From Balneola sp. (GTDB lineage Bacteria; Bacteroidota; Rhodothermia; Balneolales; Balneolaceae): a stretch of DNA of 64,000 nt. The position numbers were made by a program, and so were the translations under genes. Shown here piece by piece: positions 52,192 to 61,873 of this stretch (within the stretch, counting starts at the first letter, position 1; every line of letters starts with the position of its first letter). Below the pieces are notes generated by a model. It made no database searches and was not told the DNA's origin. It saw only the letters and a list, made by a program, of their open reading frames with translations. The stretch is taken from NCBI GenBank assembly GCA_002696035.1, contig NZQV01000015.1:1-64000 (forward strand), in the 5' to 3' direction.

Positions 52192-55100
52192 TTCTCAACT
52201 CCGGGCACATTCTGCGGCTCATTATTTTGCCACCAGAACGTCGGTAATTCCTTTTGTTTAGGGAATACTTCATCCAGGGTTTCGGCTTCGTACATATATC
52301 CGTTCTTCAGGATGAATTCCAGGTCTTTCGAGTTACGGATATCATCTAAAGGATTTGAATTCAAGATCAAAAGATCGGCCAGTTTACCTTCCTCAATAGT
52401 CCCAAGATCGGTATCAAGGCCAATGGCTTCGGCGCCCTGAATGGTAGCCACTTTCAGAATATCATGCTCTGAGATTCCTCCGGACTGCATTGCCCAAAGC
52501 TCCCAATGATAACCAAGTCCCTGCAGCTGGCCATGACTTCCAACACCTGCACGTCCACCGGCTTCAAACAGATCTTTTACAAATACAGATTGCTCTTCAA
52601 ATACATGCTCTTCTTTCATGAACCAGCCGGAGGTACGTCGACGGGTACGCTCATCTAAATTGTTATGTGGCATGAACCGCTGAAGTTTTAGATCATCATG
52701 GGGACGCTCTGTGGCGTAGTAGTAATTCTCCGCCCACGGACCGCCATATGCCACCAGCAAGGTTGGTGTGTACACCGTTCGAGAAAAAGCGACCAGGTCG
52801 ATCACATCCCTGTAAAGCGGAAAGACCGGAAAGGAGTGCTCATGTCCTGGATAACCATCAATTACCTGCGTCAGATTTTCTTTGAAATCGAGGGCGCCTT
52901 CCGTAGTTGGCATCAGTTCCATCTCTTTGGCAGCCTGAATGATCCACTGCCGCTGCTCACGATTACCGGCTCCATACATCTTGATGGTTTTGGTGTCGTA
53001 ATAATCGCTGTAGCGCTTCATGACCTCTCTGGCGTGGTCGAGGTCTTCAATATTCTCGCTGCTGAAAACACCCGGGCCTGTTGAATACACTCTTGGGCCC
53101 AGCAGTTCTCCGGCATGAACCAGATCCTGATACGTCAGCACATCCGTAGTCGCCGTTTGCGGATCTCTTGTGGTGATAACGCCATACGCCAGATTCGTCA
53201 GGTAGCTCCAAAACTCACCCCGATGCAAATTCACCGGATGGCGGAAATGCGCGTGCGTATCTACAAAACCGGGAATGATGGTCTTGCCGGAAACATCTTT
53301 GATATCTGCACCGGAGGGAATCTCCACTTCACCGCGAGCGCCAACTCCAACTATGCGATTGTTACGAATCACCAAGTCTGCATTTTCGATGATCTCATCA
53401 CCATCCATGGTAATAACGGTAGCACCTCGAAGTACCAGTTCTCCCTCAGGAATGTCGCGATCGGCCATCACACTGATCTTGATCTCCTGAGGTTTATAGC
53501 CTTCATCTTCCTTCTCTTCTTCTTTGGCTTCATCCGCTTCTTCCCCACTTTCTTCTTCAGGATCGGACTCCTCTTCCTCCTCCGCTTCCATTTCTTTTGC
53601 AGCTTCTACGCTGTCTTCATAAGCTTCAGCTGCCTCAAGATCATAGATCACATGGGCATTACCAATAGACCAGTGCGCACGATCGGCATCCCAGCTCCAG
53701 GCCGGAAATTGTCCACCTATATCCGTAAGCTTTTTAGTGGGGAAAGAACTTGAAGATCCGCCAACACGTATGCTCGGAGCCTCACCCCCCACCTGCGGAA
53801 CCGTAACCACAAACAGATCGGTACCAACCTGAGCCAGCGCCTGATCTCCTTCCGGAGCCATACGGATCCACGAAGCTCTGCCGCCTCCACTTCGGGTTAC
53901 TTCCAGATGCTCTTTCTCATCGGTTCCATCCCAGCGAATAGAAACCAAACCACTCCAGCTTGAGAGGTAAATTCGATCCGATCCCTTCACAAAATGAGGA
54001 TTGGAACGGCCGTTCGTGTACGAGATGAAATTATTCTCACTTCCATCCGCATCAATCCAAATCAGGTCACTTGTACCTTGGAACGCAGAACGTCGCGTGG
54101 CATTTCGGAAATCCTGCGGCTGCCCTTTTATCACCACAATACGATCTCCGTCAGTATTCCACACCGGATCTTGAAATACGCCTTCTTCTTCATTCAGCTG
54201 CTGCAATCTTCGACCGTTCGGGCGGACTTTATACAGTTTTCCACTCTCAGGAGTCCACGTCACAAATGCGATCCATTCTCCATCGGGAGACCAAACCGGC
54301 TGCGCCTGCGTTTCATCCAGATCTACCAGTTTCTGTGGTTCCCCGTCAGGGAGCTTCATCGTATAAATTTCATTTAGTGCGGTAAACGCGATCTGGCTTC
54401 CATCAGGAGAAGGAACGGCATCGCGAATTTGCGTGATCTCAAACTCCGGAGTGTCTTCTATCGGATAATCAAAATCCAGTTCGGGTCCCAGATCAATACT
54501 TCCACTCACACGGAATGGAATTTCTTCGGCATCGCCCCCATCAATAGGCAGCTTCCAGATCTTGCCACCGTAAGAAGTCACTACAAAATTATTATCCGGG
54601 GTGAAGGACATTCCGGGCAGTACATCTCTCGAAGCCCGTGATTCCTGATCATCATGCTGAACCGGATAAGCCAGCCAGCTTTCGTTACCTGTTTCCAGAT
54701 CTCTTTTCACCAAACCGGTGTGTTCATCATGGCGCGTTCCATACACCAGCCATTTTCCATCATTGGAGAGCGTTGAACGGAATGAAGATCCGTATCGATC
54801 GCTTTGCGTTGTGATCTCGCCCGTTTCCCGATCATAGGTAGCGATCTGATACTGCGGAAGAGATGCATTGTAATTCCAGGTTCCTGATCTTCTTGAAAAC
54901 CAAACATATCTCTCATCGGCACCAAAAGCTCCTTCGGTCATACGGAGATTCCCGGGTTCATCCACCAGCGGTGTTCCAGAACCTCCTTCAATATGATACA
55001 TCCAGATCTTGTGGTTCCCCGGATCATCTTTGGAGGCAATAACATAAGTGCCATCGGGTGTCCACTCGGGCGATTGATATTCATTGTCTTTGCCTTTGGT

Positions 55101-55523
55101 TAACTGCTCGGTTTCTTCGGTGTCTATATCATAGATCCAAACGCCTTCTCCTCCCGAAGCATCCGATATAAAGGCAATTTTAGTTCCAGCCGGGCTATAG
55201 CGAGGCTGACTATCGAACTGCATTCCTTTCGTGATCTGTGTAGCTTCTCCACCTGAAACAGGGATGGTGTACAGGTCTCCCAAAAAGTCGAATACAATGG
55301 TTTCTCCGTCCGGACTCACATCCAGCGAGATCCACGAGCCTTCGGTCAGATCAAAAGAAAACTCCCGGCCGGGCTCCAACGGTAGCTCATTGAGCTCTTC
55401 GGTTTCGGTAGAATCGGATTCGGTTTCCTCATCCTGAGCTATCACCAGATCTGAAGTGAACGAAAGAATGAAAACCGTCAGGAATAATTTCCAAAAGGTC
55501 GATGCAGTATCTAAAAATCGCAT
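52188..55523 (-). CDS. Secreted TolB-like beta-propeller / amidohydrolase fusion
   Basis: This is a 1111-aa exported protein. The signal peptide (FWKLFLTVFILSFTSDLVIAQ) is followed by WD40-like PD40/TolB propeller repeats up to about 640 (SPAGTKIAFISDASG, SPDGSQIAFTALNEI, SPDGEWIAFVTW). Next comes a Glu-rich linker of about 50 residues (EEEEESDPEEESGEEADEA). The C-terminal metal-dependent amidohydrolase (about 690-1090) has ENADLVIRNNRIVGVG, the metal site FVDTHAHFRHP (about 755-765), GHEHSF, GVGSHGQLQGLG and GTIEEGKLADLLILN. Such fusions are annotated as amidohydrolases or prolidase-like dipeptidases in Bacteroidota. The substrate is not evident. It is transcribed alone, with both parts well preserved. 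Confidence 0.92.
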   Translation of the reverse strand: MRFLDTASTFWKLFLTVFILSFTSDLVIAQDEETESDSTETEELNELPLEPGREFSFDLTEGSWISLDVSPDGETIVFDFLGDLYTIPVSGGEATQITKGMQFDSQPRYSPAGTKIAFISDASGGEGVWIYDIDTEETEQLTKGKDNEYQSPEWTPDGTYVIASKDDPGNHKIWMYHIEGGSGTPLVDEPGNLRMTEGAFGADERYVWFSRRSGTWNYNASLPQYQIATYDRETGEITTQSDRYGSSFRSTLSNDGKWLVYGTRHDEHTGLVKRDLETGNESWLAYPVQHDDQESRASRDVLPGMSFTPDNNFVVTSYGGKIWKLPIDGGDAEEIPFRVSGSIDLGPELDFDYPIEDTPEFEITQIRDAVPSPDGSQIAFTALNEIYTMKLPDGEPQKLVDLDETQAQPVWSPDGEWIAFVTWTPESGKLYKVRPNGRRLQQLNEEEGVFQDPVWNTDGDRIVVIKGQPQDFRNATRRSAFQGTSDLIWIDADGSENNFISYTNGRSNPHFVKGSDRIYLSSWSGLVSIRWDGTDEKEHLEVTRSGGGRASWIRMAPEGDQALAQVGTDLFVVTVPQVGGEAPSIRVGGSSSSFPTKKLTDIGGQFPAWSWDADRAHWSIGNAHVIYDLEAAEAYEDSVEAAKEMEAEEEEESDPEEESGEEADEAKEEEKEDEGYKPQEIKISVMADRDIPEGELVLRGATVITMDGDEIIENADLVIRNNRIVGVGARGEVEIPSGADIKDVSGKTIIPGFVDTHAHFRHPVNLHRGEFWSYLTNLAYGVITTRDPQTATTDVLTYQDLVHAGELLGPRVYSTGPGVFSSENIEDLDHAREVMKRYSDYYDTKTIKMYGAGNREQRQWIIQAAKEMELMPTTEGALDFKENLTQVIDGYPGHEHSFPVFPLYRDVIDLVAFSRTVYTPTLLVAYGGPWAENYYYATERPHDDLKLQRFMPHNNLDERTRRRTSGWFMKEEHVFEEQSVFVKDLFEAGGRAGVGSHGQLQGLGYHWELWAMQSGGISEHDILKVATIQGAEAIGLDTDLGTIEEGKLADLLILNSNPLDDIRNSKDLEFILKNGYMYEAETLDEVFPKQKELPTFWWQNNEPQNVPGVEK

Positions 55524-55689
55524 AATAGGTGGTTTGGTTTTTGTGAATGGGTGAAGCTAAAAAAATCAGTCCAACTGCCCAACGCTTTTACAAGTATATA
55601 CAAGATTGCCACAAATACTAAGGCATTAGATACTATCGAATGGAATCCCAAAATTATTAATACTCGTTACGAACCAGTGGTTCAGGCAC

Positions 55690-55714
55690 ACATTCCCAAC
55701 GGGACGTTGGGAAT
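55690..55714. repeat. Perfect 10-bp hairpin
   Basis: CATTCCCAAC, a 5-nt loop, and GTTGGGAATG, in the 284-bp gap before pyrF. Possibly a dispersed repeat or a regulatory stem; no T-tract follows. Confidence 0.7.
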
Positions 55715-55807
55715 GAGAATTAAGATCATTCTTTCCTGTTTTCGAGATTTCTGAGCAACCCCAAACATTGGATTTCAGAAATGTTATCTTTCTCAAAAAT
55801 TTCATCT

Positions 55808-56647
55808 ATGACTTTCCCTGAAAAACTAAAAAACGCTGTTTCACATACCGGGTCGGTATTATGTGTGGGATTAGACCCTAACCTCGATCTTCTTCCCCAG
55901 CCCATAAAAGATCAATTTGATTCGCCCGAAGAACAAGTAACCTATTTCTGCAAATTAGTGATCGATTACACTTCAGAGTACTGTGCGGCTTTTAAACCTA
56001 ATCTTGGATTTTTTGAAGCCCTGGGTTCTAACGGACTCTCTGTTTTTGAAGAAGTGATTGATCACATTCCGGATGATAAGATCATCATCGCTGATGCTAA
56101 ACGAGGCGATATCAGTTCTACAGCCGAGCATTACAAAAAAGCATTTTGGGATGAATTTAATGTGGACGCGATCACCTTGAATCCACTTATGGGATTCGAA
56201 ACCTTACAGGCATTTTCAAAAGACGAAACCAAAGGCATTTATGTACTTACCTTAACGTCCAACCCCGGAGCTGCAGATTTCCTGAAAAAGCCATTTTCCG
56301 GTTTTGACATGATGGCACAATACATCGCCGATCAGTTAGCCCAAAAATCAGCTCATTCAAGTTCTCATTTAGGGATGGTTATTGGAGCAACCCAAGCTGA
56401 AGAAGCCGCATCCGTGCTATCACTTCATCCTGAAGGCGCACTATTGATTCCCGGTATTGGAGCACAGGGAGGCTCTATTTCTGAGTTAGCAAGATCACTC
56501 AAAGGTCACCAGGGAATTCCGCTTATCAATTCGAGTCGTGGTATTACGTATGCCGGCAAAGATGAAGGCGACTGGCCAGAACATGTTGCCGAAGCCGCAA
56601 AATCAATGAAACAAAAACTCAATCAGATCACACAGCAGTATGTCTAA
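55808..56647 (+). CDS. pyrF: Orotidine 5'-phosphate decarboxylase
   Basis: This 279-aa cytoplasmic enzyme catalyses the last step of UMP synthesis. It belongs to the longer PyrF subfamily: SVLCVGLDPNLDLLPQPIKDQF near the start, AAFKPNLGFFEALG, the catalytic Asp-Lys-Asp segment IIIADAKRGDISSTAEHYKKAF (split: ADAKRGDI), NPLMGFETLQ, and PGIGAQGG with INSSRGI. I chose ATG 55808, which gives the standard start MTFPEKL; the frame opens 27 bp earlier. Its end overlaps the start of rnhA by 8 bp. Confidence 0.95.
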   Translation: MTFPEKLKNAVSHTGSVLCVGLDPNLDLLPQPIKDQFDSPEEQVTYFCKLVIDYTSEYCAAFKPNLGFFEALGSNGLSVFEEVIDHIPDDKIIIADAKRGDISSTAEHYKKAFWDEFNVDAITLNPLMGFETLQAFSKDETKGIYVLTLTSNPGAADFLKKPFSGFDMMAQYIADQLAQKSAHSSSHLGMVIGATQAEEAASVLSLHPEGALLIPGIGAQGGSISELARSLKGHQGIPLINSSRGITYAGKDEGDWPEHVAEAAKSMKQKLNQITQQYV

Positions 56648-57083
56648 GAAACCGGAAGTTATTGTTTATACCGACGGAGCTTGCAGTGGAAATCCCGGGC
56701 CTGGCGGATGGGGAGCCGTTCTCATCTGGAATGGAAAGGAAAAAGATCTCTCTGGTGGCGATCCTCAAACCACGAACAACCGTATGGAAATGCAAGCGGT
56801 TATAGAAGCATTAAATGCACTAAAAAAACCGTGTACCGTTAAGATCCACAGCGATAGTGCGCTGATCATAAATGCATTCACGCAGGGCTGGATCAAAAAC
56901 TGGCAAAAGCGAGGCTGGCGAAAATCCAATAAGAAGCCGGTTGAAAACAAGGAACTCTGGCAGGAGATGCTAAAAGCCATGGAACCGCATGAAGTAATTT
57001 GGGTGAAAGTGAAAGGGCATTCCGGCATCGAATTAAACGAACGTGCTGACCAACTGGCTGTCGCTGAATCTCAGAAATTTTGA
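56640..57083 (+). CDS. rnhA: Ribonuclease HI
   Basis: This 147-aa cytoplasmic nuclease removes RNA from RNA-DNA hybrids. The acidic catalytic residues are seen in VYTDGACSGNPGPGGWGAVL (first Asp), TTNNRMEMQAVIEAL (Glu) and KIHSDSALIINAF (Asp), with the last Asp in ERADQLAVAE. The RNase HI basic protrusion region (WIKNWQKRGWRKSNKKPVENKELW) is present. The ATG lies within the last codons of pyrF, so the genes are coupled. Confidence 0.96.
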   Translation: MSKKPEVIVYTDGACSGNPGPGGWGAVLIWNGKEKDLSGGDPQTTNNRMEMQAVIEALNALKKPCTVKIHSDSALIINAFTQGWIKNWQKRGWRKSNKKPVENKELWQEMLKAMEPHEVIWVKVKGHSGIELNERADQLAVAESQKF

Positions 57084-57087
57084 ATTG

Positions 57088-57152
57088 GAAATGTTGAATT
57101 TTGAATTATGCCAGAGCTAATTCAAAATTCATAATCCAAAATTCCCAATTTC
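57088..57152. repeat. AT-rich inverted repeat between rnhA and tsaD
   Basis: TTGAATTTTGAATTATG and CATAATCCAAAATTC with flanking GGAAAT/ATTTCC are nearly complementary across a short loop. It sits between convergent genes and may be a shared terminator or a dispersed AT-rich repeat. Confidence 0.6.
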
Positions 57153-58136
57153 CTATAAAGAGGAAAAAGGCACCAGATCCAGATCATCGAAATGTCCCAG
57201 GTCTGCTTTCATTTTTCCGGTGATGGCGATCATAGCAGCATTGTCGGTGCAGTAGCTTAATTTTGGGGAATAAAGCTGTATGCCCATCTCATTCGCCATT
57301 TTTTCGGATTTTTCACGCAACATGGAATTGGCAGAAACTCCTCCAGCCAGTAAAACCGTTTTCACTCCCGTTTGTTTAACGGCTCTTTTCAATTTTTTCA
57401 CCAGCACTTCCGAGATCGCAAAAGACACACTTGCGCAAATATCATTCAGGTGATTCTGGATCCATTCTTCTTCTTTGTCCTGTAAATAATAAAGTACACT
57501 GGTTTTCAATCCGGAGAAACTAAAATCGAGTCCTTCCCGGAGTAAAGCCTGGGGAAATTTATGGAAGCCCGGATCTCCCTCCTTCGCCAGCTGATCCATG
57601 TGCGGACCTGCAGGATATGGAAGTCCCAGTAGTTTCCCGATCTTGTCGAAGGCCTCGCCAGCTGCATCATCGCGTGTTTCGCCAATTACCTCTTGTTCAA
57701 ATGGTGAAGTTACATGAACCAGCTGCGTGTGTCCGCCAGAAACAGTAAGTGCGATAAGCGGAAAATCGGGTTGATGATCAATGAAATTGGCATAAATATG
57801 CGCATCCATGTGATTCACTCCGATCAGCGGAATATTGCGGGACAGAGCCAATCCTTTTGCAAAGCAGATTCCTACTAAAAGAGATCCCAGTAGTCCGGGA
57901 CCTTGCGTTACAGCAATAGCTTCAATTTCATCAAGGGAAATATTCCCTTCTTCAAGTGCCTGCTCTACCGTTTGGGTGATCGTTTTTTGGTGAGCTCTTG
58001 AAGCTAGTTCAGGTACTACTCCTCCAAATTGCAGGTGCACCGACTGGGAAGCAATGATATTGGATCGGACTCCCTCACTCGTTAAAACTGCAGCTGAAGT
58101 ATCGTCACATGATGATTCAATGGCTAAAATATTCAT
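57153..58136 (-). CDS. tsaD: tRNA N6-threonylcarbamoyladenosine transferase
   Basis: This 327-aa ASKHA-fold enzyme transfers threonylcarbamoyl to A37 of ANN-reading tRNAs with TsaB and TsaE. The N-terminus ILAIESSCDDTSAAVL, VVPELASRAHQKTI, AVTQGPGLLGSLLVGICFAKGLA, the metal-binding NHMDAHIYANF (HMxxH-type, about 108-118) and LAGGVSANSMLRE are all present. It runs leftward, convergent with rnhA. Its start is ATG 58136; no tsaB gene is close. Confidence 0.96.
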   Translation of the reverse strand: MNILAIESSCDDTSAAVLTSEGVRSNIIASQSVHLQFGGVVPELASRAHQKTITQTVEQALEEGNISLDEIEAIAVTQGPGLLGSLLVGICFAKGLALSRNIPLIGVNHMDAHIYANFIDHQPDFPLIALTVSGGHTQLVHVTSPFEQEVIGETRDDAAGEAFDKIGKLLGLPYPAGPHMDQLAKEGDPGFHKFPQALLREGLDFSFSGLKTSVLYYLQDKEEEWIQNHLNDICASVSFAISEVLVKKLKRAVKQTGVKTVLLAGGVSANSMLREKSEKMANEMGIQLYSPKLSYCTDNAAMIAITGKMKADLGHFDDLDLVPFSSL

Positions 58137-58660
58137 GCTCCAAAGATACGAATGTTGGGCTTGAAAGACATGCGGGAATGGAACAGAGATGCAGCAGGCC
58201 GGATAGCTTGTACGTCCGTTTTTAGTTCAGCTCAATTGTATCCTGACAAACAAGAACGGAAAGGCTGTCTGCCCTAAGTGCTTGTGGAGTACATCTAATG
58301 GAACACGGATGACACGGATTGGGCAGGTTTTCGCGGAAGTGTTGTTTTTTTTAGTAGACTATATAGCCCTTTTCAACACAACCCTTTCTCTGTCTCTTTC
58401 CCTACCGCTCACCTTTAGTAATTTACTAACTTTGTAAGAGGATCTCCTTCCTTGGGGCAATTTGCCCGGCTTTTTATAGTTTCAACAAATCTATCCTATC
58501 GAAATGGGCGGACAGGCTGTCCGCCCTACGTTTGGACTATATCCGAATGGGATACGGATCGGGCTGATCTTCGCTAATCAATGATCCTATTCTGCGTAGA
58601 TCTGTCAGAAACAATGATCGCACCAGAGGGGTTCTTAATCGGAGTTTCTAAGGACTCAAG
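58137..58660. other. Intergenic region with two copies of a dispersed repeat
   Basis: This 524-bp gap carries two related blocks, around 58,255-58,345 and 58,506-58,570 (GGCTGTCTGCCCTAAGTG and GGCTGTCCGCCCTACGT cores followed by ACACGGAT-type sequence). Related sequence occurs again at 62,535-62,610. No coding gene is seen. Confidence 0.75.
58506..58530. repeat. GGCGGACAGGCTGTCCGCC hairpin, dispersed repeat copy
   Basis: GGGCGGACAG and CTGTCCGCCC form a near-perfect palindrome at 58506-58526, then TACGT. Related blocks: 58262-58278 and 62535-62560. Confidence 0.8.
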
Positions 58661-61600
58661 TTACCAACCGGGCGATATCTGAAAACCGAATACGCCCGTT
58701 TTATCAGGGCGCTGTAGCGGGAATGCATAGTAGAACTCCGTGATCAGATAGCCGAGTATGTTTACCCTCATGCTTAATCCTGTACTAAAAACGGAAACAT
58801 TTGCTGAACTTTCGTCGGTAGTCCATTTGAAATCCGGTGCACGGTCATTGCTCCATGCTATTCCAGCATCAAAGAAAGCCGAAAGGGTACTCGGAAACAT
58901 TCGTGAGCGAAACAAGGCAAGTTCCTCAATGCCAAGCACCGGCAATCGGAGTTCTACATTGGCCACACCAATACGGCTTCCAAACAACCGTTCGTATTCC
59001 GGACAGCCATCTCCCGGCGAGTCGCTGCATTCCTGGGCAGAGAATGTATTCAAACTGTATCCTCGTATCAGTCTTGGATTTCCAATAAACGAGGGATTGA
59101 GTCGGTTATCATCAGAATCCTGAAAATATCTTCCGCTATGTAAAGCCCTGAATCCCAATGTCACAGGCTTCATATAAAAGTATTTCCGGTAATCTGCCAG
59201 CGCCTGTACAAATGTCAGCGAACCCGTTGTCGGTTCAACCTCTAAGCGCATACGGTGTCCATCTATAGGTCCCGTAAAAGTGGCTATCGAGTTATCCTCA
59301 ACATAAGCTGCAGAGGCATTGAAAAGATTCGACGGAGAAGGCTCTGCGCCTTCAGCATCAGAAATATCTCGCTTAAAGGGCTGACCGAATTCATTCAAAT
59401 AGACCTGTCTTCGTTCTGTTCTGTACCATAAGTGTGTGTAACCAGCTGAAAACTCAAGCCGCTGAATATTGGTAAGTGGATACAATCCTAACGCAGAAAT
59501 TCTTTCCCTGAATACGCGTTGCCTCAGGTTGATTACCGAAACCGGGGCAATTACTTGTTCACCATTAAAAGAGGTAGTGTCGTTTCGACTAATTCCTCTT
59601 CGTGAACTTCTGAAAACTTGGTGACTCAAAGATCCCCCCCAAACAAAACGATTATCTCTGTTCAGATAACCAACTTGTCCGGCTGCATCCTTAATACGCC
59701 CTTGTATTCTCAGGGTTGTAAACAGCTGGTGCTGATTCAGCATATCGCTAAAGCTTGCGCTCACACCACCGGCCATTCCAGCTCCAAACTGACTGGAAAC
59801 ACCTACTCCACCCCCACCGGAAATATAATCGAGCGTTAAAGTGGGTTTGTAGTCCCGGAGTCCGAAAGAGGTATCGGAAGGGAGATTCGTCATCGGGTTT
59901 TTCAAGTATGATGACACTATTTGATTGCCGGATACACCACTCCCGGGCAGAATATCTGAAGTCATCATCGCGGAGCGTTCATCTATTAGTTCGCCTGCTT
60001 TTTTGTCTTCACTGATACTGTAAACACTGTAGTTTGACTGGTCAAAGACCGTAACCATCAGCTCACCGGTATTTGGTGTCACCGTGATCACCGGAGATAA
60101 TTTACTGATGCCGGATATTCCTGTTGAAACACTCGTCACCCGATATCTGATTCCCTCTGTAAGATCATAGCGATACACATCACTAAAACCCTCATGGTCC
60201 GATACATAATAGATCGAACTTCCATCTTCGTTATACTGCGGGTTGATATGTTTAGAATCTTCGAAGGCAGGCAGTAACTCAATTTCGGAGGACTCAATAT
60301 CCATCACTGCGATCTTTGTTTCACCGAAGGTCATATCATCTAGGCTCGTGTCTGTTCCCCGGTCTGTGATAAACGCTAAATTTTGCCCGTCAGGCGACCA
60401 CGTGGGCTGAAGATCTGAATAACTGTCCTGCGTCAGGTTTCGTAGAGAATCCTTTTCAAGATCATAAATATACAGGTCGGTATATCCTCCATCGGCTCCT
60501 GAGAAAGCAATTTTCTTTCCATTGGGTGACCATGCAGGATTGGTGATGGCATCCACCTCCCCAAATTTAAGACGCCTGTTTATTTTCCCGTTGTTCACAT
60601 TTATGATGGCGATCTGATTATCTCCTTCCGCAAAAACGACTACTGCAAACCGCTTACCATCAGGCGACCAGCTTCCTGAGGACTCCACAAAACGAAGTGC
60701 ACTCAGGTGTGGATCCATGCTTGTGGAAGTCAGCTTACGGATGATCTCTCCGGTCTCGGCATCAGCCAGAAAAAGTTCGATCGAAAAAATATTCTTTTCA
60801 GAAATAAATACTACATATTCCCCATCGGGGCTCAGCGCCGGAGACACATTGAGGGTCCCGGTGTTTTTCTTTTCACCTAATATCAATGTTCCCACATCGG
60901 CAGGTTTGGTTCGAGTCTCTATATCCTCTTCATATCTCTCCCGAATGGATTGCTGCCAAAGGGTTGAAACAGAATCTCTTGAAATCCCCAGTGTATTCTT
61001 GAATCCCTTTTTAATGCCTTTTTTTGCAGAATTAACGTACAATTCTGAAACCTTATCATCTCCCCACTCTCCTGCAATAAAGGTCCATACAGAATGTCCG
61101 TACCGATATGGAAAATATTCACGGGAATTGTTGAGGTCTTTTATGGAAGGTAGGTCATCATTCTGAAGAGCATCCCGCAACCACATAGCAGTATGGCTAT
61201 CTTCAGGACCTACGGATAAATACTCTGCCATCCCCTCAATAAACCAAAGAGGTAACTGACTGGTAGCACGAATTCCGCCAATTTCATCCTGGCGGGCAAT
61301 GTCATATTGAAACGCATGAACCAGTTCGTGACCTAATACATGATTGGTACTTTGGTTGGCTTCTGCGAAAGGCATCACCACCCGGTTGCGTATTCCTTCG
61401 GTAACCCCTCCGGTGCTCACTCCCACCCTTGGAACAATACTATTTTGCTGAAAGTCGGCATGGTTGGCATAAATGATAAGTGGATTGGGCGAGGAAAAAC
61501 TGTGATTCAACATCGCCGAATGCCGTTGATACCACCTCTCCGAGAGTTTCCCAAGGTCTTTTACTGCCTTTGCTTCCTGAGGGTAATGATAGATATTGAA

Positions 61601-61738
61601 ATGTTCTGTTTCCAGGATCTGGAAATCAAAATCCTCATACTGAACCGGATATCTTCCAAAATATTGAGCTTCAGAAACAAAAGGACACAGGGTTAAAATT
61701 ACGGCTAAGAAGCTTAGAGATAATTTCCTCGAACACAT
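58661..61738 (-). CDS. Exported zinc-protease / beta-propeller / Omp85-like barrel fusion
   Basis: This is a 1025-aa outer-membrane protein with three parts. After the signal peptide (SLSFLAVILTLCPFVSEAQ) comes a gluzincin-like domain (about 30-280) with the zinc motif GHELVHAFQYD (about 135-145) and the third ligand in IEGMAEYLS (about 168). PD40/TolB-like propeller repeats follow (about 290-600: SPDGEYVVFISEKN, SPNGKKIAFSGADGG, SPDGQNLAFITDRG). The C-terminal 16-strand-like barrel (about 640-1025) has GGGGVGVSSQFGAGMAGG, the Omp85 loop motif LIRGYSLNTF, and a final strand TGVFGFQISPGW. This architecture is found in Bacteroidota-related and Gemmatimonadota-type genomes, usually annotated by only one of its parts. 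Protease activity and the object it handles at the outer membrane are inferred only. It has no companion genes. Confidence 0.9.
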   Translation of the reverse strand: MCSRKLSLSFLAVILTLCPFVSEAQYFGRYPVQYEDFDFQILETEHFNIYHYPQEAKAVKDLGKLSERWYQRHSAMLNHSFSSPNPLIIYANHADFQQNSIVPRVGVSTGGVTEGIRNRVVMPFAEANQSTNHVLGHELVHAFQYDIARQDEIGGIRATSQLPLWFIEGMAEYLSVGPEDSHTAMWLRDALQNDDLPSIKDLNNSREYFPYRYGHSVWTFIAGEWGDDKVSELYVNSAKKGIKKGFKNTLGISRDSVSTLWQQSIRERYEEDIETRTKPADVGTLILGEKKNTGTLNVSPALSPDGEYVVFISEKNIFSIELFLADAETGEIIRKLTSTSMDPHLSALRFVESSGSWSPDGKRFAVVVFAEGDNQIAIINVNNGKINRRLKFGEVDAITNPAWSPNGKKIAFSGADGGYTDLYIYDLEKDSLRNLTQDSYSDLQPTWSPDGQNLAFITDRGTDTSLDDMTFGETKIAVMDIESSEIELLPAFEDSKHINPQYNEDGSSIYYVSDHEGFSDVYRYDLTEGIRYRVTSVSTGISGISKLSPVITVTPNTGELMVTVFDQSNYSVYSISEDKKAGELIDERSAMMTSDILPGSGVSGNQIVSSYLKNPMTNLPSDTSFGLRDYKPTLTLDYISGGGGVGVSSQFGAGMAGGVSASFSDMLNQHQLFTTLRIQGRIKDAAGQVGYLNRDNRFVWGGSLSHQVFRSSRRGISRNDTTSFNGEQVIAPVSVINLRQRVFRERISALGLYPLTNIQRLEFSAGYTHLWYRTERRQVYLNEFGQPFKRDISDAEGAEPSPSNLFNASAAYVEDNSIATFTGPIDGHRMRLEVEPTTGSLTFVQALADYRKYFYMKPVTLGFRALHSGRYFQDSDDNRLNPSFIGNPRLIRGYSLNTFSAQECSDSPGDGCPEYERLFGSRIGVANVELRLPVLGIEELALFRSRMFPSTLSAFFDAGIAWSNDRAPDFKWTTDESSANVSVFSTGLSMRVNILGYLITEFYYAFPLQRPDKTGVFGFQISPGW

Positions 61739-61873
61739 CAGATAAATAACTTATATACAATCGGTTAGATTTATCACGTAATTATATAAAAAGTTATCAG
61801 TGTCTTTGAGTTCCATAATATCTAAGGCTAAAGTAGAATAACTAAGCCTAGTGCATTTAAAACACCGCGTACT

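Noticed and set aside
53115-53753. 212-codon open frame opposite the amidohydrolase gene
   Set aside because: It is antisense to a well-supported gene and its Phe-rich region mirrors the Glu-rich linker codons.
55551-55754. 67-codon open frame before pyrF
   Set aside because: Low-complexity Lys/Ile/Thr translation containing the 10-bp hairpin; no start signal or homology evident.
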